From assembly GCF_963665445.1 (NCBI RefSeq), contig NZ_OY762276.1, positions 3,214,601 through 3,278,600 of the forward strand: a stretch of 64,000 bases of DNA, written 5' to 3'. Numbering within the stretch: the stretch's first letter is position 1; each line of letters starts with the position of its first letter. Below the pieces are notes generated by a model. That model had not been told where the DNA came from. It searched no databases and saw only the letters and a list, made by a program, of their open reading frames with translations. The translations under genes were made by a program, and so were the position numbers. This document shows positions 53,925 to 62,393 of this stretch, in pieces. The stretch is from an uncultured Desulfobulbus sp. GTDB taxonomy: Bacteria > Desulfobacterota > Desulfobulbia > Desulfobulbales > Desulfobulbaceae.

Positions 53925-55083
53925 GGGCGTCGTCCTTGTGAATGTTTCGGGTAGCCTCGGCGCTCAACGCGGCCACGGTTGTTTCCACGGGCTGCCCTTG
54001 TTCGTAGATGGTGATGGGGGTGTTGTCGAACTGGAGCCCCATAATCTGCATTTCGGCCTCTTTGGCCTGAATCCGCCCCATAAGCCGCAGAGCCAAACCT
54101 CGCAATTCCGATGCAGGATGATTCAGTACCGGAAAAAGGGAATAAAACGGAGTGGACTTGCGAATGAGATCCGGCTTGGCAGCGGCAATTTCTCCCAACC
54201 CCCAGAGGACGCCCTCGCGGGTGCCGGGATCCCCCATGAAGTTGAACAGATGCCGGGTAAAGGCGCCGTACACGTCGGGACGTGCCGCGATGATGGCACC
54301 GATGGTTTCCACCATGCCCCAGGAACTGGAAGCCGAATCCGAGGAGGCTTCGAACAAACGGTGGAGTAGATCGGCAACCGCCCCCGGCTCGCGGGTGGCG
54401 ACCCGGCCGCAGACCTGACCGATCACCCAGGCGACCTGGTAGCGGGCACCGGGGGTGGGTTCGTACACCAGCCGCTGGAGATAACGAAGGACCTTGCGAT
54501 CATCAAAGAAGAGGTCCACCAGGCCATCGATATCCCTTGCTTCGGCCATGGCCTTGACCGCCATCTTATCCGCCCGTCTCTTCTTCCGTTTCGGATCACG
54601 GGCGGGCTCAACCGCGACAACGCTCTCAACCTCCGCGGCAGCCACAGGCTCGGCTACGGCTTCGCCAGCAGCCTTTTCCCGGGCCACCTTGTCTTCGAAG
54701 CGTTTCACCAACTCGGCCATTTCCCGGTGCAGCCGTACAAAGTAGAGCACTCCCCGAACCGCACGCCCGTCCAGGTTCCGCTTGGGAATGACCTGGTGGG
54801 TCACCTCGTCGTAATCCTCGATAATACCTGTGAGATAATCATCCTCGGGAAGCAGTTCCCAGGCCAGGTCCCATTCGTCGTTGCAGGCCGTGACCAGACA
54901 TTCGACCATGGCTGCCCCAATGTTATGACCGGTGGTCTCACTGACGTAGACCGCCCCGCATTCGCAGACACCATGGGCGAACTCCCGCATCTTGCGCTGC
55001 GCGCCCATAGTCGGACGCCCGACATCCATCCCGCAGAACGGACACCAGGGCTTGAGCAGTGCTTCTGCCTTGCTGCTGCTCAT
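53914..55083 (-). CDS. Zinc-ribbon HEAT-repeat protein
   Basis: A 389-residue soluble protein. Residues 10-50 carry CPFCGMDVG and CECGAVYVS, a likely zinc ribbon. A conserved-looking globular region follows, then an Ala/Val/Glu linker and basic patch (RDPKRKKRRADKM, about residue 165). Helical HEAT/PBS-lyase-like repeats occupy the rest (GARYQVAWVIGQVCG, WGMVETIGAIIAARPDVYGA, TREGVLWGLGEIAAAKPDL). It resembles a family annotated in sulfate reducers as DVU0298-like, from memory only. The ATG at 55083, two bases after the previous stop, is preferred to a TTG at 55089. Confidence 0.75.
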   Translation of the reverse strand: MSSSKAEALLKPWCPFCGMDVGRPTMGAQRKMREFAHGVCECGAVYVSETTGHNIGAAMVECLVTACNDEWDLAWELLPEDDYLTGIIEDYDEVTHQVIPKRNLDGRAVRGVLYFVRLHREMAELVKRFEDKVAREKAAGEAVAEPVAAAEVESVVAVEPARDPKRKKRRADKMAVKAMAEARDIDGLVDLFFDDRKVLRYLQRLVYEPTPGARYQVAWVIGQVCGRVATREPGAVADLLHRLFEASSDSASSSWGMVETIGAIIAARPDVYGAFTRHLFNFMGDPGTREGVLWGLGEIAAAKPDLIRKSTPFYSLFPVLNHPASELRGLALRLMGRIQAKEAEMQIMGLQFDNTPITIYEQGQPVETTVAALSAEATRNIHKDDAHGE

Positions 55084-55085
55084 GA

Positions 55086-55718
55086 TCAACCCAATTTGAC
55101 CTTGAGCGCCTCGGCAAAGCGGGCGTCAACACTGTAGCCCAGCTCCTTGGCCTTTTCCATATTGCGCTGGGAATCGGCATAATCGCCCTTGAAATAGAGG
55201 GCCACGGCAAGGTTGTTGCGAGCCATGGCTGAATCCGGCTCAAGGGTCACCGCCTGCCGCGCGGCATCGACAGCCTTTTCATCCTGTTCCAGCATGGTGT
55301 AGGCGGAGGTGAGGTTGATCCAGGCGGTCAGCAGTTTGGGATCGATCTGCAACGCTTTGGTATAACAGTCCACTGCCTGATCGACCTCGCCGCGATGCTG
55401 ACGAATCAAGCCGATATTGACATGGGCTTCGGCCATGTCCGGAGAAATTTTCAGGGCGCGTTCATTGAGCGCGAGCGCACGGTCGGTATCCCCCTGGTCA
55501 AAGAAAATGGCGCCAAGGTTGATCATGGACTCCATGGACTGATTGTCGAGTTCAATCGCCTTTTCCAGCTGGGCGATGGCCTCGTCAATGCGGCCGGTCT
55601 GCCGATAAATCAGTCCCAGGTGGTGCCGGGCCATGACATTGTTCGGCTTCTCCTCAACAATTTTTTCAAGCTCGCTGATGACAGCCGCAATATCGGCCGG
55701 TTTTTGTGCATCCGTCAT
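55086..55718 (-). CDS. TPR-repeat protein, first gene of the rib-linked operon
   Basis: A 210-residue protein built almost wholly of TPR units from residue 30: ARHHLGLIYRQTGRIDEAIA, SMINLGAIFFDQGDTDRALA, AHVNIGLIRQHRGEVDQAVD, AWINLTSAYTMLEQDEKAVD and ARNNLAVALYFKGDYADSQR. No signal peptide is seen. The ATG at 55718, behind AAAGG and a T-run, is chosen over one 11 codons upstream that lacks a ribosome binding site. Its stop is followed after 2 bases by the HEAT gene. Confidence 0.85.
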   Translation of the reverse strand: MTDAQKPADIAAVISELEKIVEEKPNNVMARHHLGLIYRQTGRIDEAIAQLEKAIELDNQSMESMINLGAIFFDQGDTDRALALNERALKISPDMAEAHVNIGLIRQHRGEVDQAVDCYTKALQIDPKLLTAWINLTSAYTMLEQDEKAVDAARQAVTLEPDSAMARNNLAVALYFKGDYADSQRNMEKAKELGYSVDARFAEALKVKLG

Positions 55719-56035
55719 AAAAAAACCTTTATCTTTGCTGGTTGAACCCATAGGGGCAACGCATCGCTATGGCCCTACGGGAGAGATTAACTGTTCGTGC
55801 AAAACGTTCGCAAAGTGCCACTTCCGGCTTTGCCAACGACTCGTTGCCAGGAACGCAAGGCCCCCCTTCCCTCCTTACATCAAGGGATCGGGGCCGTGGT
55901 TTTGGCAAAGACCTCGGGCACGCCCCTGCAGAGCAGGATAACCTACTGATTTCACTTCGCAGACCGCCTCAAGTTGTGGTCTGTGAGCGGAGCATCAAAG
56001 TTTCTATAGTATAGGCACAATTACCTGTGGCGCAA
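55719..56035 (-). promoter_or_regulatory. Promoter and structured leader of the TPR-HEAT-TPR-rib operon
   Basis: This 360-base gap (to 56078) holds no gene. On the minus strand TTGCGC (56030-56035) and TATACT (56008-56013) lie 16 bases apart. Transcription from about 56000 leaves a leader of roughly 280 bases. Within it are CAGACC/GGTCTG arms (about 55963-55984), an imperfect CAACGA hairpin near 55830-55850, and a 9-bp stem CCCGTAGGG/CCCTATGGG (55747-55781) just before the ribosome binding site. I do not see the conserved segments of the FMN riboswitch. Confidence 0.5.
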
Positions 56036-56078
56036 GACAATGAATAGGTGAAAACTCCCACCCCGGCCCCTGATACGA

Positions 56079-57050
56079 TCAGCTCTTCTGAGGCCCCTGA
56101 TAACTAATCAGCCGACGTTGTCGCTCATGGGCAAGCACTTCCTGGGCCACCTGAATATCCCGCCGAATTTGCTCGGCCAGGGCATCGATGCCGTCAAAGG
56201 TTATTTCTTCCCGAAGATGGCGCAAGAGATTGATCTTTAACGGCCGGCCATAAATATCGGCATTGAAATCGAAAATATGGGTCTCCGCCACCAGACCGGT
56301 GTCACCGAAGGTCGGGTTGTAGCCGATATTGGACACGCCGCCATACTGCCGGCCATCGTAGATCACCTCGGTGACATAGACTCCCCGTTTGGGACAGAGA
56401 TCCTCCTCGGAAAGATTCAGATTGGCGGTGGGAAAGCCAAGTTGCGTGCCTCCCCGCTGCCGTCCCCACTGGACATCGCCGCGAATCTGATAATAGCGGC
56501 CCAACAGGCGGCGCACATCTCGCATCTTGCCTTCCGCCACCAACTCGCGAATACGGGTACTGGAAACAAGGTTGCCCTGTTCGTAATGCGCTGGCATCAC
56601 CAACACGGAAAACCCCTTTTCCCGGCCCTGGCCTTGCAGAAAATTCGTGTCGCCCTGGCGCCCCTTGCCCATGGCATAATCGTAGCCGACCACCAGGTCG
56701 CGCATGCCTATCCTCCCGAGAAGCACCTGGTCGACAAACTCCTCGGCCGTGGTCACCGCCACATCGCGACTAAAGGGAATAATGACCAGCACGTCGATGC
56801 CGGCGCGTTCGATCAACTCAATTTTCTGCTGGGTCGTGGAAATGAGGCGAATGCCCTTGGGACTGAGCACTTTCAGCGGATGCGGATCAAAGGTCACAGC
56901 AACACTGACACCTTGGTCCTGGCGTGCCCTGGTGACAACATGCTCAAAGAGTTTCTGATGGCCCAGATGGACTCCATCGAAGTTGCCGATGGTCACATGG
57001 GCGCGAACAAACGGATGTTGGATTGCGGTAAGGTCTGTATATATTTCCAT
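56079..57050 (-). CDS. ribF: Bifunctional riboflavin kinase / FAD synthetase
   Basis: Converts riboflavin to FMN and FMN to FAD. Residues 1-185 are the adenylyltransferase (VTIGNFDGVHLGHQKLFEHV, VTFDPHPLKVLSP, VVGYDYAMGKGRQGD). Residues 190-305 are the flavokinase (RGGTQLGFPTANLNL, YGGVSNIGYNPTFGD, ETHIFDFNADIYGRPLKI). The Met of MEIYTDLTA at 57050 gives 323 residues; the longer open frame lacks support. It feeds FAD to flavoproteins such as AprA and QmoAB. Confidence 0.96.
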   Translation of the reverse strand: MEIYTDLTAIQHPFVRAHVTIGNFDGVHLGHQKLFEHVVTRARQDQGVSVAVTFDPHPLKVLSPKGIRLISTTQQKIELIERAGIDVLVIIPFSRDVAVTTAEEFVDQVLLGRIGMRDLVVGYDYAMGKGRQGDTNFLQGQGREKGFSVLVMPAHYEQGNLVSSTRIRELVAEGKMRDVRRLLGRYYQIRGDVQWGRQRGGTQLGFPTANLNLSEEDLCPKRGVYVTEVIYDGRQYGGVSNIGYNPTFGDTGLVAETHIFDFNADIYGRPLKINLLRHLREEITFDGIDALAEQIRRDIQVAQEVLAHERQRRLISYQGPQKS

Positions 57051-57140
57051 GGAAGCTGCCGCCGATTTCTGCGGTCCGTCTACAACACAAAAAAGGATTC
57101 CCGGCACGCAGGGAAAACCTACGCGACCATGAAATGGGGA

Positions 57141-57169
57141 TACTTACCCTATATCGTAAAAACAAGCAA
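57141..57169 (-). promoter_or_regulatory. Possible ribF promoter
   Basis: TTGCTT (57164-57169) and TAAGTA (57141-57146) are 17 bases apart on the minus strand, about 90 bases ahead of the ribF start. The match is moderate. The rest of the 57051-57408 gap shows only short GGCC-rich palindromes near 57270-57300 and the tRNA-Leu promoter. Confidence 0.4.
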
Positions 57170-57367
57170 ACAGTTCATGCCCCATGAGTTTGGCTTCACT
57201 GCTCAAGCGGTAATACCGGGACCACCACAGGGTGTGTTTTTCCGGCCCTCTTGAGCACGGAGGGAGCATAAAGGCCGCCTAGGCCTCTTAACGGCCAGTC
57301 GCGCCAACCAGGAGAAGTATGCTCCATTCGCGCTTTCAACTTTTCCAGATCAATCGAAAAGAAATAC

Positions 57368-57396
57368 TTGACAACACACCTTCAATCGGGCATAAT
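57368..57396 (+). promoter_or_regulatory. Promoter of tRNA-Leu
   Basis: A consensus TTGACA (57368-57373) is followed after exactly 17 bases by CATAAT (57391-57396), with tRNA-Leu starting 13 bases further on. This is the strongest promoter match in the window. Confidence 0.85.
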
Positions 57397-57408
57397 AGCT
57401 CTCGCAGT

Positions 57409-57495
57409 GCCGAAGTGGCGGAATTGGTAGACGCGCTAGGTTCAGGGTCTAGTTGGGGTTCCCCAGTGGAAGTTCGAGTCTTCTCTTCGGCACCA
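57409..57495 (+). tRNA. trnL: tRNA-Leu (CAG anticodon)
   Basis: An 87-base class II tRNA with acceptor GCCGAAG/CTTCGGC, anticodon loop TTCAGGG, a long variable arm, T-loop GTTCGAGTC and an encoded CCA. It is a stand-alone unit with its own promoter and terminator. No integrase or duplicated 3' end is seen nearby. Confidence 0.95.
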
Positions 57496-57527
57496 TTTTA
57501 CATGCAAGCGACTTGGACAAGTCCTTT

Positions 57528-57563
57528 AACCCTCGAGAGTCAATGATTCTCGAGGGTTTTTTT
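57528..57563 (+). terminator. Terminator of tRNA-Leu
   Basis: A perfect 11-bp stem (AACCCTCGAGA and TCTCGAGGGTT, 57528-57538 and 57548-57558) with a 9-base loop is followed by seven T. The next 250 bases, to the kinase start, show no gene. Confidence 0.93.
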
Positions 57564-57813
57564 GTTTTCAGCCTCCCCGCCGGGGCCTATAACCGCCGGG
57601 CAGCACCGCCATCTCGCGCAAATCCATCGACTTTTTCCTTGTCAATCCCCGCCCGAGAACAGAAAATTTAAGTGCACCCCCTGGTGATCAAGGTGTGCAC
57701 AGCAGGACTACGCTGTTTTCCCTACTCCAGGATCAACCTGACCTTCACTCCACCGGGCACGACTGCGCCTTTCTGCGCCTACGCAGAGGCATACACGGGA
57801 GATCGAGACAAAC

Positions 57814-59815
57814 ATGCAGTGGATTCTCATGGGCATGGTGGCCGCGGGCGCCCTGATACTGATTGTTTCGGCACACAACAGTCGTCACCTCTGCCGTATC
57901 GTCCCCACTGCGCTCAAATCCCAGTGGCGAATTCTCACCGCCTTGATCGGTTTGTTCATCGCTGGCTATTGCGGCTATCTCCTGATCGGACTCGCCAACA
58001 TCGAATTTCCGCTCCAGCTTCTCATCAGTTCCATTTTTTTGGGCGGAGCGCTCTTTGTCTACGGCATAGTCTCCCTCACAGACCACACCCTGCATCAACT
58101 CAAGCAGCTCAACGACAACCTGGAGCAGGAGGTACAAAAACGCACCGAGCAGCTCAAACAGAGCAATCTTGACCTCAGCCGGTCACGACAGGAACTCTTG
58201 CGGCAAAACGATTTCCTCCATTCGGTGATCAACGCCCTGCCCCATCCTTTCATGGTCATCGACCCGCGGAGCCACGAAATTGTCCTTGCCAACACAGCGT
58301 CTGGTTTTTCCCCTCTGGAGGCATGGAGAACCTGTCACCTGGTTTCCCATGGGCTCCCTGAACCCTGCCAGGGCAAAGACCATCCCTGCCCTATTTTTCA
58401 AATACAGAAGACCGGGACCCCCACCGTCGTGGAGCACGTCCACATAAACCATGCAGGCGAAAGACGCATTGTCGAGGTACATGGCTATCCCCTTCACGAT
58501 GAAGAGGGCAGGCTGGTGCAGGTCATCGAATACTCGATGGACATCACCGAAAAAAAAATTGACCGAAAACGAACTGGTCCAGGCCAAGCAAACCGCGGAA
58601 AAAGCCAATGCGGCCAAGGGCGCTTTCCTGGCCAACATGTCCCACGAAATCCGCACCCCCATGAATGCCATCATCGGGATGGCCTATCTGGCGCTGCAGA
58701 CCGAGCTCAACGACCAACAGCGCGACTACATCGCCAAGGTGCATCACTCCGCAACCCAGCTGCTGCGCATCCTCAACGATATCCTCGACATCTCAAAACT
58801 GGTAGCCGGGCGGTTGCAGATCATCACTGCGCCGTTTACTCTTGGCGACTGTATCGATGAGGTCATCAATACCCTGCAGGTGCAGGCCAAAGAGAAGGGG
58901 CTGCGGCTTTTGCAGAAAATTGATTCGAAACTGCCGCGATCGCTCATCGGCGATGCCCTGCGCATCCGCCAGGTGCTGATGAATCTGGTGGGCAATGCGA
59001 TCAAATTCACCCCGGCTGGCACGGTGCAGATCGAGGTGGAACTTGATCGCGAAGCCGTTTTGGCAAACAAGGATCTTCTTCAACTGCATTTTCAGGTTCG
59101 AGATACCGGCATCGGCATAGCTCCTGAAATGCTTGAGCGGGTCTTTGACAGTTTTGAACAGGGCGACGCCTCCCCCACCCGCAAATTCGGCGGCACCGGC
59201 CTGGGGCTTTCGATCTGTCAACAAATCATCGAATTGATGGGCGGCTCGATCTGGGCTGAAAGCCGCCAAAACCATGGCAGCTGCTTTCACTTCACCCTGG
59301 CCTTGCAACGGGCGGAGGCTCAGAACGAAACAACCTCGCCTGCCTCACAGGAAGAACTGGAACAGCAACTCTCCGGCCTGCGCATTCTCCTGGTGGACGA
59401 CAACGAGGTCAACCGCGAGGTGGCAACGATGATGCTCGCACCCAACCATCCGGTGACCTCGGCCAACAACGGCCTGGAGGCCTTGGCATGTTTGGCGGAA
59501 TGTGATTTTGACATCGTGCTGATGGATGTGCAGATGCCGGTGATGGACGGACTGACCGCCACGGCCGCTCTTCGAGCCATTGAACAGGGGCGGGAACCCG
59601 AGGTGGCCCTTCCCGATGACGTGCGCCACAAACTACGTCACCGGCTCAGCGGCCGACGTCTGACGATTATCGCCATGACGACCCATGCCCTGGAAGAGGA
59701 TCAGCAGCGTTGCCTGGATGCGGGCATGAACGGCCATATCAGCAAACCCTTTGTCTACCAGCAGGTGCTTGCGACTTTTCAGCGTATCCGCCAAAGCGCC
59801 CTTCGCTTTCCCTGA
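57814..59815 (+). pseudogene. Hybrid sensor histidine kinase, frameshifted at an A9 run
   Basis: Two overlapping frames together encode one membrane kinase of about 666 residues. The first frame (from 57814) gives three membrane helices in residues 3-90, a coiled coil with EQEVQKRTEQL, and a PAS domain with a Cys-rich stretch (CHLVSHGLPEPC, KDHPCP). The second frame gives the phospho-His box [16 protein letters not shown], the ATPase boxes [17 protein letters not shown] and GGTGLGL, and a receiver domain ([24 protein letters not shown]) ending at 59815. The frames join in a run of nine A at 58550-58558; with eight A the reading [15 protein letters not shown] is continuous. It may be a real mutation, a sequencing error or expressed by slippage. 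No dedicated response regulator is adjacent. Confidence 0.88.
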
Positions 59816-59845
59816 CTCCTTCACCCTCAATTTTCTGGAGAACCG

Positions 59846-60400
59846 ATGCTCACCCTGACCATTCCCGTCATGCTCATTCTCGGTCTCGCCCTGTGGGCGG
59901 TGGCCATCTACAACACCCTGGTCCGAAAACAAAACATGGTCGAGGAGGCCTGGAGCGGCATCGACGTTCAGCTCAAACGACGAACCGACCTGATCCCCAA
60001 CCTGGTGGCCACGGTCAAGGGCTATGCCGCCCATGAAAAGGCCACCCTGGAAGAGGTGATCGAGTTGCGCGGCCGGGCGCAGGACAGCCGAAGCGTGGGC
60101 GAGGCGGCCCAGGCCCAGGGACTGCTCGGCTCGGCCCTGGGGAGACTCTTTGCCCTGGCCGAAAGCTATCCCGAACTCAAGGCCGACACCAACTTTCGCG
60201 AACTCCACACGACCCTGAACGAAATAGAGGAGCAGATCCAGATGGCCCGCCGCTACTACAACGGCTCGGTACGGGAACTGAACATCATGGTCGACTCCTT
60301 TCCCTCCAACCTGATTGCCGGCCGCTTTGGCTTTTCCAAAGCTGAATTCTTTGAGTTGGACGACGAGGGCCAGCGCGCCGTTCCCGAGGTAAGCTTTTAA
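59846..60400 (+). CDS. lemA: LemA family protein
   Basis: A 184-residue protein with one N-terminal membrane helix (IPVMLILGLALWAVAIYNTL) and the helical LemA domain: NMVEEAWSGIDVQLKRRTDL, IPNLVATVKGYAAHEKATLE and ARRYYNGSVRELNIMVDSFP, with a C-terminal FELDDEGQRAVPEVSF. The molecular role of the family is unclear. It is followed by a DUF2207 membrane protein, a pairing seen in many bacteria. Confidence 0.95.
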   Translation: MLTLTIPVMLILGLALWAVAIYNTLVRKQNMVEEAWSGIDVQLKRRTDLIPNLVATVKGYAAHEKATLEEVIELRGRAQDSRSVGEAAQAQGLLGSALGRLFALAESYPELKADTNFRELHTTLNEIEEQIQMARRYYNGSVRELNIMVDSFPSNLIAGRFGFSKAEFFELDDEGQRAVPEVSF

Positions 60401-60481
60401 CCCTCATTTTTCCATCCACTCTATTCGCCGCGTCCCGACACAACCGTACTGCCATTGCCCGGGCCGACTCATGAGGAGACT

Positions 60482-62344
60482 ATGAAATATCGCTGGTTGT
60501 TGCTGTCGCTGATGCTCATTCCCCTGGCTGTTTCCTCGTCAGCAGCGGAAAGGGTCCTCGATTTTGCCTCCACCGTCCGTATCCAAACCGACGGTTCGTT
60601 ACTGGTGATCGAGAAAATTGCGGTCGCTGCGGAGGGACAACAGATCAAACGAGGGATCGTGCGCGAATTCCCCACCCGTTACACTGACCGCCAAGGACAC
60701 ACGGTCCACGTGGGGTTTGACCTGCTGGCGGTTGAGCGGGACGGCCGCGCCGAACCCTACCACACCAAGCGCCTCAAGAACGGGATTGCCATCTACGCGG
60801 GGCAAAAGGATGTCCTGCTTCGGCCCGGACGGTACGTTTACACCCTTGAATACAGAACCACCGGCCAACTTGGCTTTTTTGCGGAGTATGACGAGCTGTA
60901 CTGGAATGTGAACGGCAACGGTTGGCGACTGCCCCTGGACAGGGTCAGCTGTGATGTCGAGCTTCCCCAAGGGGCCTTGGCCATGGAAGGCTGGGCCTAC
61001 GAGGGTGCAGTCGGCAGCACGGATGGCTTTCGTCTTGAAGGCGGCAGTTCGACAATGCATTTCGTCTCCAGTCGCCCTTACGCTGCCGGTGAGGGGCTGA
61101 CCATTGCCGTCGGCTGGCCCAAGGGATTTGTAGAGCCTCCCAGTCCCCCCTCCTCCCTTGCCCTCCTTACCGAGCAAGGCGGCACCACGACCGCGCTCCT
61201 GGGGGCCTGCGTGCTTCTGCTGTATTATCTCCTGGCCTGGTTGAAGGTTGGCCGGGATCCGGCCAAGGGGGTCATCATCCCTCGCTTTGCCCCGCCCAAA
61301 GGTTTTTCCCCGGCCATGGTGCGCATGCTGTGGAAGATGAAGTTTGACAACACCGCCTTTACCGCCGGCATCATCAACATGGCCGTGCACGGTGGACTGC
61401 ATATCAACGACCAGGACACGACCGTTCTCGAGTTGAGTTCCCAGGCGCCCGCTGAATTTTCCGCCGGTGAAAGGGCCGCCTGGAACGAACTCGGGAAAAA
61501 TGGCAAGCAGGTGCGGCTGGAGAAAGACAACCATCGCCTCATCAGCCGGGCACGCCAGGCTATGAAGGACAAGCTCCAAAAAGAATTGGCCTCCACCTAC
61601 TTTCTCACCAACTCACTGTGGGTCATTCCTGGGGTGACACTCACCCTGCTGGCCATCGGCGCAGTGGCCCTGTCGGCCGAGGAGCCCCCTCTGATCCTCT
61701 TTTTGAGCGCCTGGTTGACCGGCTGGACCTTCGGCTGTTTCACCCTTCTGGGCCAGGCCGCCAGGGGCTGGAAAGCGAGCAGCGTCATGGGCAGGGTAAG
61801 CGCGATCATGCTCACCCTCTTTGCCCTCCCCTTTCTCGCCGGGGAAGTCTTTGGCATAGGGTTGTTTGTCAGCCAGATCGGTTTTATTGCCGGCATGCTC
61901 TTCCTGCTGATGATCTGTATGAATGCTCTTTTTTACCAGCTGCTCAAGGCACCAACCCGCATCGGCCGGGCTACGTTGGATGAGATCGAGGGGTTCCGTC
62001 TCTATCTCTCGGTGGCGGAAAGGAATCGACTCAATATCCTCCATCCCCCAAAACAGACGCCGCAGCTGTTTGAACAGTTTCTCCCCTATGCCATAGCCCT
62101 GGGTGTGGAAAATGAATGGGGCGAACAGTTCGCCGAAGTGCTCAGCCGGGCCGGCTATGCCCCGAACTGGTACCAGGGACGCCATTGGAACCAGATGCAC
62201 CCTGCCGCCTTTGGCTCGGCTCTGGGCAGCAGCATGCAGTCCACGGTTGCGTCGGCGTCGACCGCTCCGGGTTCGTCCTCCGGCATGGGCGGAGGCGGCA
62301 GTTCCGGCGGCGGCGGTGGTGGCGGTGGCGGCGGTGGCTGGTAA
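60482..62344 (+). CDS. DUF2207 membrane protein with glycine-rich C-terminus
   Basis: A 620-residue protein. It has a signal-like N-terminus (KYRWLLLSLMLIPLAVSSSA), an extracytoplasmic DUF2207 domain of about 200 residues (IKRGIVREFPTRYTDRQGHT, YTLEYRTTGQLGFF), and a membrane helix near 240 (TALLGACVLLLYYLLAWL). A cytosolic part with GRDPAKGVIIPRFAPPKGFS follows, then three or four more helices (390-490). The tail GGGGSSGG runs into a long Gly run ending GGW. GAGGAG precedes the ATG at 60482. The function is unknown; related proteins occur next to LemA. Confidence 0.9.
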   Translation: MKYRWLLLSLMLIPLAVSSSAAERVLDFASTVRIQTDGSLLVIEKIAVAAEGQQIKRGIVREFPTRYTDRQGHTVHVGFDLLAVERDGRAEPYHTKRLKNGIAIYAGQKDVLLRPGRYVYTLEYRTTGQLGFFAEYDELYWNVNGNGWRLPLDRVSCDVELPQGALAMEGWAYEGAVGSTDGFRLEGGSSTMHFVSSRPYAAGEGLTIAVGWPKGFVEPPSPPSSLALLTEQGGTTTALLGACVLLLYYLLAWLKVGRDPAKGVIIPRFAPPKGFSPAMVRMLWKMKFDNTAFTAGIINMAVHGGLHINDQDTTVLELSSQAPAEFSAGERAAWNELGKNGKQVRLEKDNHRLISRARQAMKDKLQKELASTYFLTNSLWVIPGVTLTLLAIGAVALSAEEPPLILFLSAWLTGWTFGCFTLLGQAARGWKASSVMGRVSAIMLTLFALPFLAGEVFGIGLFVSQIGFIAGMLFLLMICMNALFYQLLKAPTRIGRATLDEIEGFRLYLSVAERNRLNILHPPKQTPQLFEQFLPYAIALGVENEWGEQFAEVLSRAGYAPNWYQGRHWNQMHPAAFGSALGSSMQSTVASASTAPGSSSGMGGGGSSGGGGGGGGGGGW

Positions 62345-62393
62345 GGCCTGGCCAATGCAGCACCTTGCAAGCCTGCGGCCAATCCACCCGGGC

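Noticed and set aside
57409-57563. tRNA-Leu as an integration site for a mobile element
   Set aside because: No integrase, no repeated tRNA 3' end and no phage-like gene nearby; it has its own promoter and terminator.
57672-58172. Plus-strand open frame of 166 codons overlapping the kinase N-terminus
   Set aside because: Out of frame with the kinase, His/Pro/Arg-rich without domains, and covers a region where the kinase frame encodes clear membrane helices.
58451-59815. Second kinase frame as an independent gene with its own start at 58451
   Set aside because: The residues before the A9 run in that frame do not fit a PAS or any domain, and the first frame supplies the matching PAS region, so one split gene is more likely.
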